64,000 nt of DNA from an uncultured Oscillospiraceae bacterium. Lineage in GTDB: Bacteria; Bacillota; Clostridia; Oscillospirales; Oscillospiraceae. The translations under genes were made by a program, and so were the position numbers. The stretch is from NCBI GenBank assembly GCA_947629795.1, contig CANRFC010000001.1, positions 124,001 through 188,000 of the forward strand, given 5' to 3'. Below, piece by piece: positions 15,001 through 30,000 of the stretch (positions are counted from its first letter, which is position 1; every line of letters starts with the position of its first letter). The notes below the pieces were generated by a model. That model did not search any database, was not told the origin of the DNA, and saw only the letters and a list, made by a program, of their open reading frames with translations.

Positions 15001-18000
15001 ATGGGATAGAGGGCGAAGCCGTTGGTGTAGTGGAGGTGGGTGTTCTCCTTGTAGATGACCAGACGCTCATCGGCGCCCAGGACGATGGCGGGCGGGATGG
15101 TGTTGGTGATGGCGGCGGGAGTACCGCCGCTGGTGATCACAGGCGTGTAGTCCTCGCTGCTCTTGTAGGCGCGCTTGATGGTGGAGGTGGGATTGCCCTT
15201 ACCGTCGCAGGTCACGGCCTCCATGTAGTCGATGACGAGCTCCATCTTCTCCCGCTCGCCGGCCACGATGGGGGCGGTGAAGTAGGAGCTGATGAGGTTA
15301 CTGAGCTGGCCCAGAACGTCGGCGCCGGAGGCGGTGTAGGAGTTGTTGCCCCAGCCCCAGACGTAGCCGAAGCGGCCGTCCAGGAGCTTGTCGCCCTCAA
15401 AGTCGGTGTTGTTCTGGTAGTAGAAGTCGATGGAGAGCATGTGGTAGTCGCCGGCGGCGATGTCGTAGACGCCCTCCAGCCAGGTGTAATCGTCGTTGTG
15501 CTTCTCGTACTCGCCCTTCACCACCCGGGCGGGGACGCTGCGGTTGTCGGTGGTGCCGGTGGCCAGCTGGCCCCGGTCGTTCTTGCCCCAGGTGTAGGCG
15601 AAGCTGCGCTCGGCGCCGGCGCCGATGTCGTAGTTGGCGGTGACGGCCAGGTCGCCGGGCTTCACGGTGCGCATGGCGCTGTAACCCAGGCCGGCTTCCA
15701 CCTGGACGATGTACTCGCCCTGGGCAGACAGCGTGGTCGGGGTGACTTCCTTGGTGGTCGTGGTGACGGTCTCGCCGTCCACCTCGGTGGTGACGGTCTT
15801 GTCCTCCAGAGTGGTGACGGCGCCGGTGCCGGCGGCCAGGACCAGAGTGGGCAGGGCCACAGCGGTGACGGCGGTGTCGCCCTCGGCGGGCAGGCCAAGC
15901 TGACCGTAGGCATTGGAGCCCATGGCGAACAGGTCGGTGACGGCCTCCACGGCGGGCACGGCAGGCGTGTCGTCACCCTCGGCAGGCTCGGTGGGCGTGG
16001 TCTCGCCCTCGGTACCCTCGGCAGCGGTCTCAACGCTGCCCTCGTCCTCGGTGCCCTCATCGGGCGCGGCGGGCAAGGTGTGGGTCAGGCGGAGGATCAG
16101 GGTGTGGTCGCTGCCGGCGGCGCCGGCGGCGGCGTTGGCGAAGAACTCGCCGGTGCGGTAATAGTGGTCGCCCACGGCAGCCACGGTCTCGGGCACCCGG
16201 AGGGTGACGCCGGTGTTGGCGGCGTCAGCGGCCCGGACGGCCACAGGCTGGGCCTGATAGGGGTTCTTGCCCGCATCCTCGCCCATCTGGCCGCTGTCGG
16301 CACGGCCCCAGGTGTACACGGTGCCGTTGGAGCGGATGGCCATGGCGTGGTCGTTGCCCGCCTCGATGTCAATGATGTGGCTGAGGTAGTTGTAGATATC
16401 GGTGGGCTCATCCGGGCCGGCGGCGGTGCCGTTGATGACCCGGCGCGGGGTGGTCCAGTAGAGGCTGGCGAAGGCGTTGTCCTTGTCGTTGTACCAGCCG
16501 TAGCCGGTCTGGTCGTAGTTGCTCTGGCCCCAGGACCACACGTAGCCGTCCCGGTCCAGCGCCAGGGCAAAGTTGCTCCCGGCGGCCACGGCCACGAACT
16601 TCACGGCGGGGGCGTCCTCGGCAGTGCTCTTCTTGACGGTGAGCTTCTGGGCATAGGTCTTGTTGGTAGTGGAACCGTCGCCCAGCTGGCCATAGTTGTT
16701 CTGGCCCCAGGTCCACAGGTCTCCGTTGACATCCAGGGCAATGTTGAAGTTGGAGCCGGCGGCCACATCCACCACGTCCAGGAGATACTTGTGGGTGGTC
16801 TTGGTCTCGTCGGTGAACTGGTCGGTCATGACCTGGACGGGGAAGGCGCTGCGCACGGTCTCGCCGTTGCCCAGCTGGCCGGAGCTGGCCTGGCCCCAGG
16901 TCCAGACGGTGCCGTCGGGCCGGAGGAGCACGGAGTGGAAGGACCCGGCCTCCACCTTGGCCACGGTGGTGCGGCCGGCGGTGCTGTCGTTGTGGTCCTT
17001 GACATAGAGGACGAACTGATAGCGGTAGTGGGCGCCGGTGGTGGCGTTGTCGTAGTCGATGGACACCACGGTGGAGCCGGACTTGTCGGCCCGGGGCGCG
17101 GAGAAGATCAGGTCGGTGCCCTGCCAGGTATAGGTGGCCAGGGTGGGATCCATGATGGTGACGGTGAGCTGCTCCTTGGTGGCGTTCAGGTTGCCCATCT
17201 GAGTCTCGGGCAGGAACATGTTGAAGCCGGCATACTCCTTGAGCATCAGCCTGTTGGTGTGGAAGGTGTAGGGCATGCCCTGCTCGATGACCACCCGGGT
17301 CAGGTTGGTGGCGGCAGTGTTCTTCTGCGCGTCGGTGTAGCTGTTGCCGGAGTGATAGCCGGCGTCGTAGACCAGCACGCTGTCCTCCCTGGCGCCGGTG
17401 CGCACGGGAGTGGTGTAAGTGGTGTAAGAGACGTTGTTCTTGCTGTCCACGCTCTTGCCGTCGGGGCTGAGCAGGCCGCTGCCCAGGGCGCCGTAACGGC
17501 TCTCGCCCACGCTGTACACGTAGCCGTCCTTGCCCAGGATGGCGGTGTGGTCATTGCCGGCAGCCAGGCCGAAGCCCTTGTTGGTGTAGTTGGCGAACCA
17601 GGTGGTATTCTTCTCCACGCCGCCCTGGCTGAACAGGGTCTCGGTGGGCGTGGCGGTGAAGGCCGCGGCGCCGGCGCCCAGGCCCAGCTCGCCCTTGGCG
17701 TTGCCGCCCCAGGCGTAGACGATATTGTAGGAGTTGACCTCGTACTTGCTCTTGGTCGTACCGTCGGCAAAGTGGAGGGTGGCGTAGTCGGGACTGGTGG
17801 CGTAGTAGACGTGCTCCTGCAGGCACTTGGTAAGGTCGGTGCTGTCCTCCTCATTGACGCAGTCCACCACATTGGTGGGCTCGGGCAGCAGGTCCTCCAG
17901 GAGGAAGGACTGGACCGCGTCGGTGGGATCGGCGGGGTCGGTGACGTCGGCGGGATCGGCCGGGTCAACGCCGGGATCGGTGGGATCGGCCGGTGTGACG

Positions 18001-21000
18001 GGAGCTGCGGGCTTCTCATACCGGGTGGCAGAGAGGGCCACGGTGTGGTCGCCGCCGGCGGAGACATCCACGATGTTGGTGAGCTTCTCGCCGTTGATCT
18101 GGACCAGGGCGGGATAGGTAAAGTCGGCGTAGACATTGCCGCCGTTGTCGCTGCGGTTGTTGAAGCCGATCTGGCCCTTACTGTTGGCGCCCCAGGCCAG
18201 GACGGTGCCCTCCCGGGAGATGACCACGGTGTGGTTGCCGCCGGCAGCGATGATGGAGATCTTGGACAGGTACTGACCGGCCATGGTGTAGGCATCGTCG
18301 GTGGTGGACATGACCTTGTCGGGCACCGGCCAGTTGGTGGTGCCCTTGTTGCCCAGCTGGCCGTTGGCGTTATTGCCCCAGGCGAACACGGCGCCGTCGG
18401 AACGCAGGACCAGGCCGTGGGCACCGCCCGCGGCGATCCCGGCCACGTTGTTCATATAACCGCCGCCGTTGTAGCCCAGCAGGCGGGACGGGGTGGTGCG
18501 CTTCTGCCAGGAGTTGATACCCAGCTGGCCGTTGGTGTTATTGCCCCAGGTGTAGACGCTGCCGTCCTCGGTGAGGGCCATGGAGAACTCGTCGCCGGCG
18601 GCCACCCGGACCACGCCGGTGAGGTTGCCGCCCTGACCGGAGGGGCCGGAGACCAGGACAGGCGTATAGTAGTTGACGATCTCGGTGCCCACGCCCAGCT
18701 GGCCGCTGCGGTTGAGGCCCCAGGTGTAGACGGTGCCGGTATCGGTGACGGCCAGGACATGGCTGCCGCCGGCGGCCAGGGTGAGGATGGTCACATCCAT
18801 GGGCTCGCCCTTGTCGTTGCGGAAGATGACCTGGGCGGGGGTGTTGCGGGTGGTGGTGACCACGTTCTTATTGGTGCTGTCGTAGGCCAGACCGGTGCCC
18901 AGCTGGCCCTGGTCGTTCTTGCCCCAGGTCCACACGGTACCGTCGGAGCGCAGGGCCACGGTGAAGTCGTCGCCGGCGGAGACCATGGGCACGGCCACGG
19001 CGCCGTCGTCCACCACGGAGATGAGCATGGAGCCGGAGTAGATGGGATCGCCGTTGGGGGCAATGGCGATGTAGAAGCTGATGGTGGCGGTGCCGAAGCT
19101 CTCGCTGTCAGCGGGCTCGATGGTCCACAGACCGTTCTCCCGCTGCCAGACCTTCACCACGTCGGTGTTGGAGCTGGTCATGACCACGTGGTTGCCCCAG
19201 GCGGGCTCTTTCCGGGTGTCGCTGTACAGGTTGAAGCCCTTGTAGTAGACCTGGATCATCTCTTCCCAGGTGGCGGTGTAGCGCTCGCCATGGTGGAGGG
19301 TCAGAGCCAGGGGCGGGTTGTTGCTGGTGCCGTCGGCGTTGACGGTGTCCTTCTGGTAGGTCTTGATCAGCTTGCCGTCGGCGTCGTAGAGACGGCTGGT
19401 CACGATCTCCAGGCTGTAATAGGGGTCGGGGCCCACATTGACGGGGAAGGGACGCATCTTGTCCATGAAGTCGCCCATCTGGCCCTTATCGCCCACGCCC
19501 CAGGCCTTGGTGAAGCCCTGATCGTTGGCGGCCAGGGAGTGGTTGTAGCCGGCGGAGATGCTCTGCACGGCGGTGAGGTACTCGGCCAGGATCTTCACCT
19601 TCTGGCCCGAGCTGTTGGTGGTCTGGATGGCCACGCCGTTGTGGTCGGTGAGGGTATACTCGTTCTTGCCCGCCAGGACCCTGGTGGGCTCGGTGCGGTC
19701 ATCCTTGATGTTCGGGGTCTTGCTCATGGTCTCGTCATCCAGGCCGGTGATGCCCAGCTGGCCGTTGGTGTTCTGGCCCCAGGCGTAGAGGTCGCCGTCC
19801 TCGGTCTCCAGCAGGGAGAAGGTGCCGCCGGCGGAGACGTGGGCCACGAAGACCTGGCCGCGGTAGTCGGCCTCCTCCTGCAGCTTGGCGAGGAGGGTGG
19901 TATCGGCGGCAACGGAGATGGTCAGGGCGGCCTGAGTGGCTTTCTCCTCCGTGGTGAGTTCCTTCCCGGCGGTCACCTTGTCGTTCAGGGCATCAAGACT
20001 GGCCTGGTCCTTGGCAAGGCTGGTCTCCAAGTCATTGGCCATGTTCCGGAACACGCCCAGGATGGCGTAGTCGCTCTGGGTGGTGCGCTTCACCGGCGCG
20101 GCCAGAGTATTGGCCACAGAGCCTGTGCCCGTGGTGGGCCGGCCCAGGCGGGTGTTGCCGTTGCTGCCCCAGCTGTACACAGGGGTGCCGATGCGGCGGA
20201 AGGTCTCGGTGGAGGTGGTGACGGTGCTCTCGCCCTCGCCGGTGGTGGTAGTCACGATGCCGTAGTCGGGCAGGCCGTTGGCCTTCACGGTGTACTCGCC
20301 CCGGAGGGCCAGGGTGTGGATATAGCCCGCGCTGAGCTCGGTGATCTGGGTGAGGACCACGCCGGTGTCGGTGAGGTAGTTGTCCACATCGGCGGCGTCC
20401 CGGCGGGGATCGATGAGCTTGCCGTCGTTGCCGTTGGCATCCACGGTGCCCTTGGCGGTGTAGCCGGTGGCGGCGGTGAGCACCGGGTTGGGGAAGCGCT
20501 TGGCCCGGGTGCTGTAATCGCCCAGCTGTCCGTAGGTGTTGTCGCCCCAGGCCCAGACGGTGCCGTCGGAGCGCAGGACGGTGCTGGTGCCCCGGGAGTT
20601 GGAGGTGCCCGCGGCGGCGATGGAAATGACGTTGTTGAGCCACTCGCCCTCGCCCACGCTGCCGCCCTCGCGGACGAACTGCGGGGTCAGGGTGTGGCTG
20701 ACGCCGCTGACGTTGTCACCGGCCTGGCCGTTGCTGGTATTGCCCCAGGCCAGGACGGTGCCGTCCTTCAGCAGGGCCAGGGAGTGGTCGTAGCCGGCGG
20801 AAATGGCCACCACGCCGGTGAGGTAGCGCACGCCGTCACCGTCCACGGTGCCGTCGGCCTTCTTGGCATCCTCGTTCACATGGCGCTCGCCCATGCTGTC
20901 CACGGTGTACCAGTAGGGGCTGGTGCCGGCCTGGACCCGGATGGGATAGCGGGTCTTGGTGGTGGTGCCGTTGCCCAGCTGGCCCTGGGAGTTGTAGCCC

Positions 21001-24000
21001 CAGGCGTAGACGTCGCCGTCGGCAGTAAGGGCCAGCACATGGCCGCCCGCGCCGTTGGTCTCGGCGTAGGAGCTGTTGACGGACAGGGAGATGATGGGCC
21101 GGTTGGTGGCGGTGCCGCCCTTGGCGCTCTTGGTGGTGATGTCGCCCAGCAGGCCGATGCCGTTGATGCCCACCACCTGAGTGGGAGTCTTGATGACGGT
21201 AGAGGTCACATCCACCTCTTCCTCCTCCACCTGGGCCCGGGCGGTGACGCTGGCGTTGGGGAACAGGCCGGAGGCGGTCACATCGGCCACCTGGTCGGCG
21301 GCGGTGTAGACCTGGGTGATGGGCGTGCCGGCAAAGGCCGACACCGGGATGGCGTTGGCGGTCACATCGGCAGTCTTCACATTGTAGTTCACCGAGCTCA
21401 GGCTCTTCACATCGGCCAGAGCGCCCCGGCGGATGGTCCGGATGCTCTCGGGAATGGTCAGAGTGGTGAGCTTGGCGTCCCGGAAGGAGGTAGCGATCCC
21501 CTCGGTGCCGTCCACGTCAAAGTCCACAGCCACCACGGGCAGAGAGGGATATCCGCCCAGAGCGCTGACGGCGGCGGCATCCAGCACGCTGCTGTAAGAG
21601 CTCTCGGTCAGGGTCTCGGGCAGGGTGATCTCGGTATCGGTGAGGCCGTCGCCCCGGACGCCGATGATCACCGGCAGGCCGGGATAAGGCGTGCCGTCGT
21701 TTTCGATGGCAGCCTTGATGGCGGTATAGAAGGCGGCGTCAGCCAGGGCGGGCGCCTCCTGATCCAGGAGGGTCTTCAGGGCGGCGTAGGTGGTCTCCAC
21801 GTCATTCTGCAGGGAGTTGAAGGGGTTGTTCTCCTTGATCGGCGTGCTGTCCACACCGCTCTGGGCGCTGCGGAGCTCGGAGCCCTCGGCCATCAGCTCG
21901 TCCACGGCCGTCATGGCGGTAATGGCGGAGGCATACATGTTCATGTCGCTCTCCACAAGCGTCATAAAGTCAGCCCGCACGGTATCGGTGGCGGTGCCAT
22001 CCGCAACAGTCACGGGGTCAAGCGCCGCCCAAGCGGTGTCCAGCGCATTTTCGGCAGCGGTGCGGTCACTGAGATAGGCGCTGAGGTTGGTGTTCACCTC
22101 CATAAGGTTGCTGGCGGTGACACTGGCGCCGGTGACGGAGCTGACCTTGTTGTACAGGCCGTCGCAGATGGCGGCACGCCGCTCCAGCGCCGCGGAGAGG
22201 GCCTGGAGGGCATCGGCCATTTCGGTCAGGCCATAGGTGTTCATGGTGGTGATGGCCACATCCACGGTGTTCCTGGCCGCAGTGGTCTGGATCCGCAGCG
22301 CGGTCACCGCGTCCAGATAAGCCAGCCGGGCGCTCTCCCAGTCGGCCTCATCCATCTTCTGACGGGCGCTGTTGTAGTTGCCCCGGGCGGTCTCCACCTG
22401 TCCGGAGAGGTTGTCCACCACGCCCTGATTCATCTCGATGAGCTCGGAAAGGTAGTTGTCGGCTTCGGTCTCGGCGGGGTAGAACTTCCAGATGAAGTTC
22501 TCGGCGGCAGTGGCCTGCTCGCCCTCGGTGTACTCCACGCCCTCGCCGTTGAGGCCCAGGTTCTCGTTCGTGTTGTCGCCCCAGGCCCACACGGTGCCGT
22601 TGCGCTTCACGGCGTAGGAGGTGTTGATGCCGCTGAAGACCATGGCGTTGGTGACGATGGGGTCGGAGTCGTCGTTGAGGCCCTCGGGATACACGGTGAC
22701 AGTGAAGCTGCCCCAGTAGCCGTTGACCTTATCCACCACCACGATGGTGGCGGTGCCGTAGCGGTCGCCCTCGTGCCAGAGCTTGATGCCGGTGGACTTG
22801 CCGTCCTCCAGCACCCGCTCAGCCTTGACAATGCTCTCGTCGCTGGAGAAGGCGTAGAAGCGGTCGGCGTAGTCGGCCTGGGTCTCCGTGGCCTGGTCAG
22901 CCTCCTCGCTCCACCAATTCTCGGCGGTGCGGCGGGTCACATCCCAGTGGAGGTTGTAGCCCTTATAGCTCTCCTCCACGATGCTCTTGGTGTCCACAAT
23001 GGCCACCTGGCCGTGGGTGAGCTGGAGGTTGACGGGCATGCGCTCGTTCTGATAGGTATAGCCAGTCAGGTCCTCGAGCTGCTCGGGAGCGTAGTAGATG
23101 GCCTGGCCCCGGGTGGCGTTGACAGCGGCGTTGGAGCTGTCCACGGTGGCCTGGGTGTTCAGATTGTCGTTGGGGAAGTTGTCCTTTACAAAGACGCTCT
23201 TTTCGATCTTGGCCGTGGTGATCTGGAGCAGGTTGGCGCTGCGGGCGCCCACCAGCATGGGCAGAGTCACCCGGTTGCCGTTGGAGTCGTTGCTGCCGGC
23301 GGTGTCGCCCAGGGAGACGTTGCCCACCTCGCCGGAGCCGTTGTAGCCCCAGCCGTAGAGGTAGCCGTCCCGGGACAGGGCGATGGTGGTGTTCTGCCCG
23401 GCGTCCACGGTGATGATGTTGGTCAGGTAGCCGGTGGTAGTCTCGCCGTCTTCGGTCTTCACGGCGGACTGGCCGGGGATGGTGGACGGGCCCTCGCCGG
23501 CCATGGCCCGGAAGGCGTTGTTGGCGATGGGCGAACCCGAGCTCGTCATGGTGTTGTTGTTCTGGGCCAGCTCGCCGTACTGGTTGTTGCCCCAGAGCCA
23601 CACGGAGCCGTCGGCAGCCACGCCCACGTCGTGGTTGTAGCCGGCCGAAATGCTCTTGAGGAGCAGCTTCTCGCTGTCGGTGCCCGTCTTGGTGACCACG
23701 GTGGGAGCCATGTAGCGGTCATAGGAGTAGCTACTGTACCAGTAGTCGCCGGTGCTGCGGATATAGCGGCCCCAGGTATAGGTGGTGCCGTCGGCAGCCA
23801 GGGCCAGCGCGTGGTCCTGACCGGCGGAAATGGCGGTGATGCCGGTGAGGAAGCCCTCGCCGTCCACGCCCTTGACCTGGGTGGGCACGTAGCGGTCCAG
23901 GGTATCGGTCTGGCCCACATAGCTGGTGCTCTTCTGCGTCGAGGCGCCGGAGACCACCTGAGCCGCATTGTTCGTTGTCATGTTGGTGCCGTTACCGGCG

Positions 24001-27000
24001 ATGATGGACTTCTGGCCCAGCTGATAGTGGTTGTTGCGGCCCCAGGCGTACACGGTGCCGTCGGAGCGCAGGGCCAGGGTGAAGTACTGGCCGGCGGAGA
24101 CGGCCACCACGTGGTCGAGGTAGCGGTAACTGTCGGTGGCGGCGTCGCCCCGGGTGACATGGACGGGCACGATGACATCCACCTGGGTCTCGGTGCCATC
24201 CTCCTGCTCCACGGTGAACTTCTGGGTGCTGTTGTCCCGCTGGGACAGGGTGGCCACCGCGGTGTTCTCCCTGTTGAGATAGTCCTGATAACCCTCGTGA
24301 TAGCCGCCGCTGTAACTCACCGTCCAGTCCCACTTGGAGGCGGACTTGTCCTTGGCGACATAGGAGGCGGCGTCATCGCCCAACTGGCCGAAGCCGTCGT
24401 TGCCCCAGGCCCAGACCTCACCGTTGGAATCCAGAGCCACGGCGTGGTCGTAGCCGGCGGAGATGGCCACGATGACCACGTCCCGGCTGGCGCTGAGGTT
24501 GGTGTCCTCACCATCGTCCACAGCGGGGGTGGTGTAGTTGTGCTCAGTGTCGTAGTGAGACTTGGAGAAGTCAATGCGCTTGGCGGTGTAGTTCCCGTCG
24601 GTGACGGCGGGCACCACATTGGCCTGGGTGCCCCAGCCCCACACGTTGCCCCACAGATCCAGGGCCAGGGTGTAGTTCTGGCCGGCGGAGACGGCGATGA
24701 TGTGGTGGAGGAACTCCCCGGTGTCCTCCATGGTGTTCTTGTTGAGGATGGTCTCGCTGCCGCAGGCGCAGGTGCTGCCGGTGACGGTGCCGTCCTCTTC
24801 ATTGACGGTGGCGCCGTTGAGGTAGCCGGTCTCGGCGTTGAAGGCGCTCTCGGGATAGAGCTCGCCGCAGGCGGCGCAGTAGTAGTAGACCTCCTGCTGG
24901 CCCCGCTTGACCTGCACGGGGAAGGTGAAGCTGTTGGTGGTACCCTCGCCCAGCTGGCCGCTGGAGCCGGTGCCCCAGGCCCAGACGGTGCCGTCAGCCT
25001 TCAGAGCCACCGAGTGGCTGCCGCCGTTGGAGATGGCGGGGGTGGCCACGTCGGCCCGGGCCCGCTGCTCGCCCTTGACGTCGTTGCTGCTCTTCCGGCT
25101 GACATAGAGCTGGAGGAGCATGACGTAGGTCTGGCCGTCCGTATCGGTATAGCTGATCTGCACCGAGGTCTGGCCCATGGTGCGGTCAGTGGTGCTGATG
25201 GGCTGGAGGATGATGCGGGTGGGATCGGTGGCGGTGTCCGCCGTGGCGATGAGCTCATCGCTGAAGGTGACGGTGAAATCGGAGGCGGTCAGGGTCTCCC
25301 CTTCGGCCACCTGGAAGGGCACCTCGCCCCCGTTGCGGTCGTAGAGGTCGAACCCGGCCATGTACTGCTTCAGGATATCCTCCACCAGGATGGAGACCTT
25401 CTGGTTGTCGTTGATGCGGATGATCTCGCTGCCCCGGTCCACGGAGATGGACTCCCAGGCCAGCTTGGTGGCATCGGTGGCATCCACGGCGTTGTTGGTG
25501 TTGATGTAGATCTTGCCCTCCACATCGTCCACCAGCATCAGGGTGTGCTCCACCTCACCCACGCGGACGGGATAGACGTGGGTGCGGTCAGTGGTGGTGT
25601 TGTTGCCCTGGCTGCTGGAGGTGCTGGCGGTCCGGGAGGTGGCGTTCTCGCCCAGCTTCCAGTTGGTGTTCTCGCCCCAGCCCCAGACGGTGCCATCGGC
25701 CTTCAGGGCCATGGCGTGCTGGTAGCGGTTGGAGAAGGAGCGCACCTCGGTGATGGGCAGGTCGTTGGGCTTCTGGGAAACCACGGTCTTGCCATCCTCG
25801 GCGTAGGTCACATCCATGCCCGCAGGCTCATCCACAGACAGGCCGGAGAGCACGGGAGTGGGCAGGAGCATATGGACGTCGGTGGTCCAGGCGGTGATGG
25901 TCGTAGTCTTGGTGGAGTCGGCGGTGTCCATGATGCCCAGCTCGCCGTGGCCATTGTAGCCCCAGGCGTAGAGCTGGCCCTCATCGTCCAGGGCAAAGCT
26001 CTGGTACTCGCCGGCCATGACGCCCATGATGTTGATGTTGTCGGGATCGGAAGCGTCGGCGGTGGAGCCGAACCAGTTGTGGGTGCCGCCCTCCTCAATG
26101 GTGGGCCGGTAGAGCACCCGGACAGGCGTCATGGTGCTGGCGTTGTAGCTGCTGATCAGCAGGCCGTCCCGGGTCCAGGTGCCAAGCTGGCCGTAGGTGT
26201 TGTCGCCGGTGGCATAGACCTCGGTGCGGGCGTTGCCGGAGCCCTCGATGCGGACCAGCACCAGGGTGTGGTTCAGGCCGGCGGAGACCATGTAGGCGTT
26301 CTCGAAGTAGTCGCCGGTGGACTCGCTCTGGCCCTTGAGCATGTATACAGGCAGGCCCCGGTTCTCCCGGGTGCCGTCGCCCAGCTGGCCGTTGTTGTTC
26401 AGGCCCCAGGCGAAGACATAGCCGTCGGTACGGATGGCGAAGGAGTTGCTGGAGCCGGCGGCGATGGCCGCGATGGAGCCCAGGTAGTCGGTGTCGGAAG
26501 CGCTCTGGCCCTTGAGGACCTGCTTGGGCTCGAACTGGTCGGCGGTGACGCTGGTGCCCAGGCCCAGCTGGAAGTAACTGTTGTCGCCCCAGGCCCAGAC
26601 CTCGCCGCCGGTGTAGGACTTGGTCACGGTGCCGTTATTGTAGTTGGGCACCTCCACGCCCTGGGTCAGAGCCAGGGTGTGGTAGCCGCCGGCGGCCACG
26701 GCGGTGAAGAAGGGCTGATTTTCGGCAGGCTTGCGCGCGCCGGTCTCCTCATCCTCGACCCAGTTGAAGATGACCTGCACGGCGTAGTTGTTCTTGTAGG
26801 GGGTGCCCTCAGCAGCGCCCTCGGCCAGGGTGGATGCATAGCCCAACTGGCCCTGGGAGTTGTCGCCGGTGGTGTAGACCTTGCCGTCCCTGGTGACCAT
26901 GACCAGGTGGGCCTCGCCGGCGGCGATGGAGGCCACGTTGCCCAGATAGACCTTCCGGCCCGCCACATTGGGGGTGAGCTGGACCTGGGTGGGCGTGGTG

Positions 27001-30000
27001 CGGGTGATGATGGTGCCGTCGCCCAGCTGGCCCTGGGAGTTGTCGCCCCAGGCCCACACGGTGCCGTCGGAGCGCAGCGCGGCGGTGAAGTTCCGGCCGG
27101 TGACCACCATGGGCACGGCGGTGTAGTCGGGCGCCACCTGGCTGATGATGACGTTGAGGGTCCCGGTGTGGCCGGAGACGGTGTTGGTCACACGGACCTG
27201 GGTGGTGCCGTAGTTGCCCTCTTCGGCCTGGCCGATGACGGCCACGGCAAGGGCACCGTCGTCGCTCTTGCGCACCACGTTCACGTCGGCGATGGTGGGA
27301 TCGGCGCTGACCCACTGGATGTTCTTGCCGTCGGCGTCCACATCCACCGCCCGGAGGGCCAGGCTGCGGCTGTCGATGAGCAGGTTGAAGCCGGACAGGT
27401 AGGTCTCCACCAGAGCCACGTTGTTTTCGTTGTCAGAGTAGTCCACCACGGCCACCTCGTCGGCCTGGATCACGATCTCGGCCACGGCGGCTGCATCAAG
27501 AGCGTTGGGATCAAAAATACGGATGCGCTTGGGCGTGGGGGCGGTGGGGATGGTGGGGGTGGGATCGGCAGTGGGATCGGCGGAGGGATCCACAGTGGGC
27601 TCCTCTTCCCCATCCTTGCCGATGCTGTTCAGGAACTCCTCGTACTCGGCCTTGTCATAGACGTACACCTTGTACACGGCCAGGGTCTTGGCCTCCAGGT
27701 CGCCCACCTGCACGGGAGTGGCGGCCATGTGGACGGGAGTCTTGGACGCGGTATCCTCGTAGATGTCGGCGGCGCCCAGCTTGTAGTTCTCGTTGGAGCC
27801 CCAGGCGAAGACGAAGCCGTCGTTGCGCACCGCCAGGGTGTGGTCATAGCCGCTGTCCAGAGCCAGCACGCCCTGGAGGCCGGGCTCGGCGGTGGCGTTG
27901 AAGGACTCGCCCTTCTTCACCTTGGTGGGCTTCTCCACATAGTAGTACTCGCTGCCGGACCCCTCGGGCCCGCCCACCTGGGTGTGGGTGTCGCCCATGT
28001 CCTCGGTGGACACGGCGGGGTCGGACCAGTCCTTGTTGTCGTGGGTGCGGTGGTCGTCGGCGCTGGGATCCCGGCCGGTGCCGGTCTGGCCCAGGACGTT
28101 CAGACCCCAGGCCCACACGGACCCGTCGGTCTTCACGGCGGTGCCGTAGCTGTCGCCCAGGCTGACGTAGCTCACGCCGGTGAGCTCCTTGGCGGCCTCG
28201 TTGACGGTAAGCACGCCGTCCTCGTCGGCCACCCAGCTCCCCTCGGTCTCGGTGAGGAGGGTGGGCGTCAGGATCACGCCGTTGTTGTTGCGCTGGCCCA
28301 GAGTGACCACATGGATCTCGTCGCCGAACTCGTCATGGAAGGTGTAGTCCACGTCGCCCACGCCCAGCTGATACTGGTCGTTGCGGCCCCAGACGTAGAC
28401 CTTCCCGTCCTCGGTGACGGCGGCGGAGCTGTACTGCCCGGCGGAGATGGACTGGACGCCGGTCAGCGCCACAGTGGCGCCGTTGGTCAGAGGCACATAG
28501 ACGTCCTTGGTCACCGCGGGAGTGGTCACGCCGGTCTCTTCGTCTGTGGTTTCAGGCGTGACGATCTCGGTCACGATCTCAGTCTTCACCGTGGTCAGAG
28601 TCTTGAAGTAGTTCGAGGAGGTGCTGCCGCTGTTGAGCACCAGCTTGTCCTCGGTCTGGTAGTTCCCCAGCACCACGGCGGTGGGCACGGTGACATTGGT
28701 CCCGGCCTTCATCACGTAGAGGTTGTTGTCCGCAGTGTAGCCGCCCTTGCTCATAGTGGTGTTGGCGTTGCTGGTGACGAACTTGCCGGCGTCGATGTTC
28801 GCCTGGGTCCCGCTGACCACATAGGTGGTCGCGGCCTTCTCGGCGGTGACAGCGATGCCCAGCTGCCCGTAGGCGTTGCCGTCGTTGTTGGCGCCCCAGG
28901 CGTAGACCGCCCCGTCGGCGGTGAGCAGCAGGTAGTGGTCCTCGCCCACGGCCACCTGCTTCACGTTCTTGCCATCGGGCACAGCCACCACCGTGGCGGC
29001 GGCAGCGTCGGTCCCGGCGGTCCAGGTGTAGACACCGGTCCCGTCGGTGGCGATGATGTTCTTGTCGTAGGTCTCCACCTGAGTGAAGCTGACGGTGTTG
29101 GAGATCACCTTAGGCGCGGCGGCATAGCCCTGGCCCCAGGCCCACAGGCTGCCGTCCTTGGCGATGGCCAGGGTGTAGCCGTTGCCGGCCTCCACAGCCT
29201 GGAAGGTCACGTCCGTCCCGTCGGCGCTCTTCACCGACAGGTGGTAGGGATACTCATAGTACGCGGGGGCATTGGCGGTGCCGCTGCCGATCTGGCCGTA
29301 GGCGTTGGAGCCCCACAGCCACAGGGTACCGTCCTGAGCCAGAGCGGCGGAGTGGGTCTTGCCGGCGGTGACCATGGGATCGGCCACCTTCTCCTTGTCG
29401 GTGAAGGCCACCCGCAGATAGCCCTTGGCATAGACGGTGTTGTCGGCGTTGTAGACCGTGATGGTCAGCACCACCGTGCCGGCCTTGCCGGTGCCGGTGA
29501 GGGTGTAGATGCTGCTGCCCTCCGCGTTGGTGATGACGCCGATGGTCTCGTCCCCGGAGGTGACCACAGCCTTCTGGCCGTCCAGCATGGGCACCCGGTA
29601 GCCGTCCTTGTAGAGGTTGAAGCCGTTGGTGAGCTGGAGGCAGACCGCCGTCACGTCGATGTCCAGGGTCTGGTTCTTCCACAGAGTGATGAAGTCGGGG
29701 GCCATGTTGCCCGTGCCGGTCGTCACATTGTAGTCATAGGTCATGGTGGCAGTACCGCTGGTCTTGATGACCACCTTCCCCGCCTTGGCGCTGACGGTGG
29801 AGTTGGCGCCCACCTGGACGGGCAGGCTCTTGGACTGGAAGGTGCTGTCGCCCAGCTGGCCCGAGACGCCCCGGCCCACGGAGTAGATGGAACCGTCGGC
29901 CTTGTAGAACACGGTGTGGTTGTCGCCGGTGGCCACCGCCACGGTGTCCTTGAGGTACACCATATCCCGGCTGTCCACAGGCTGCTCGGCGAAGGGCGCG

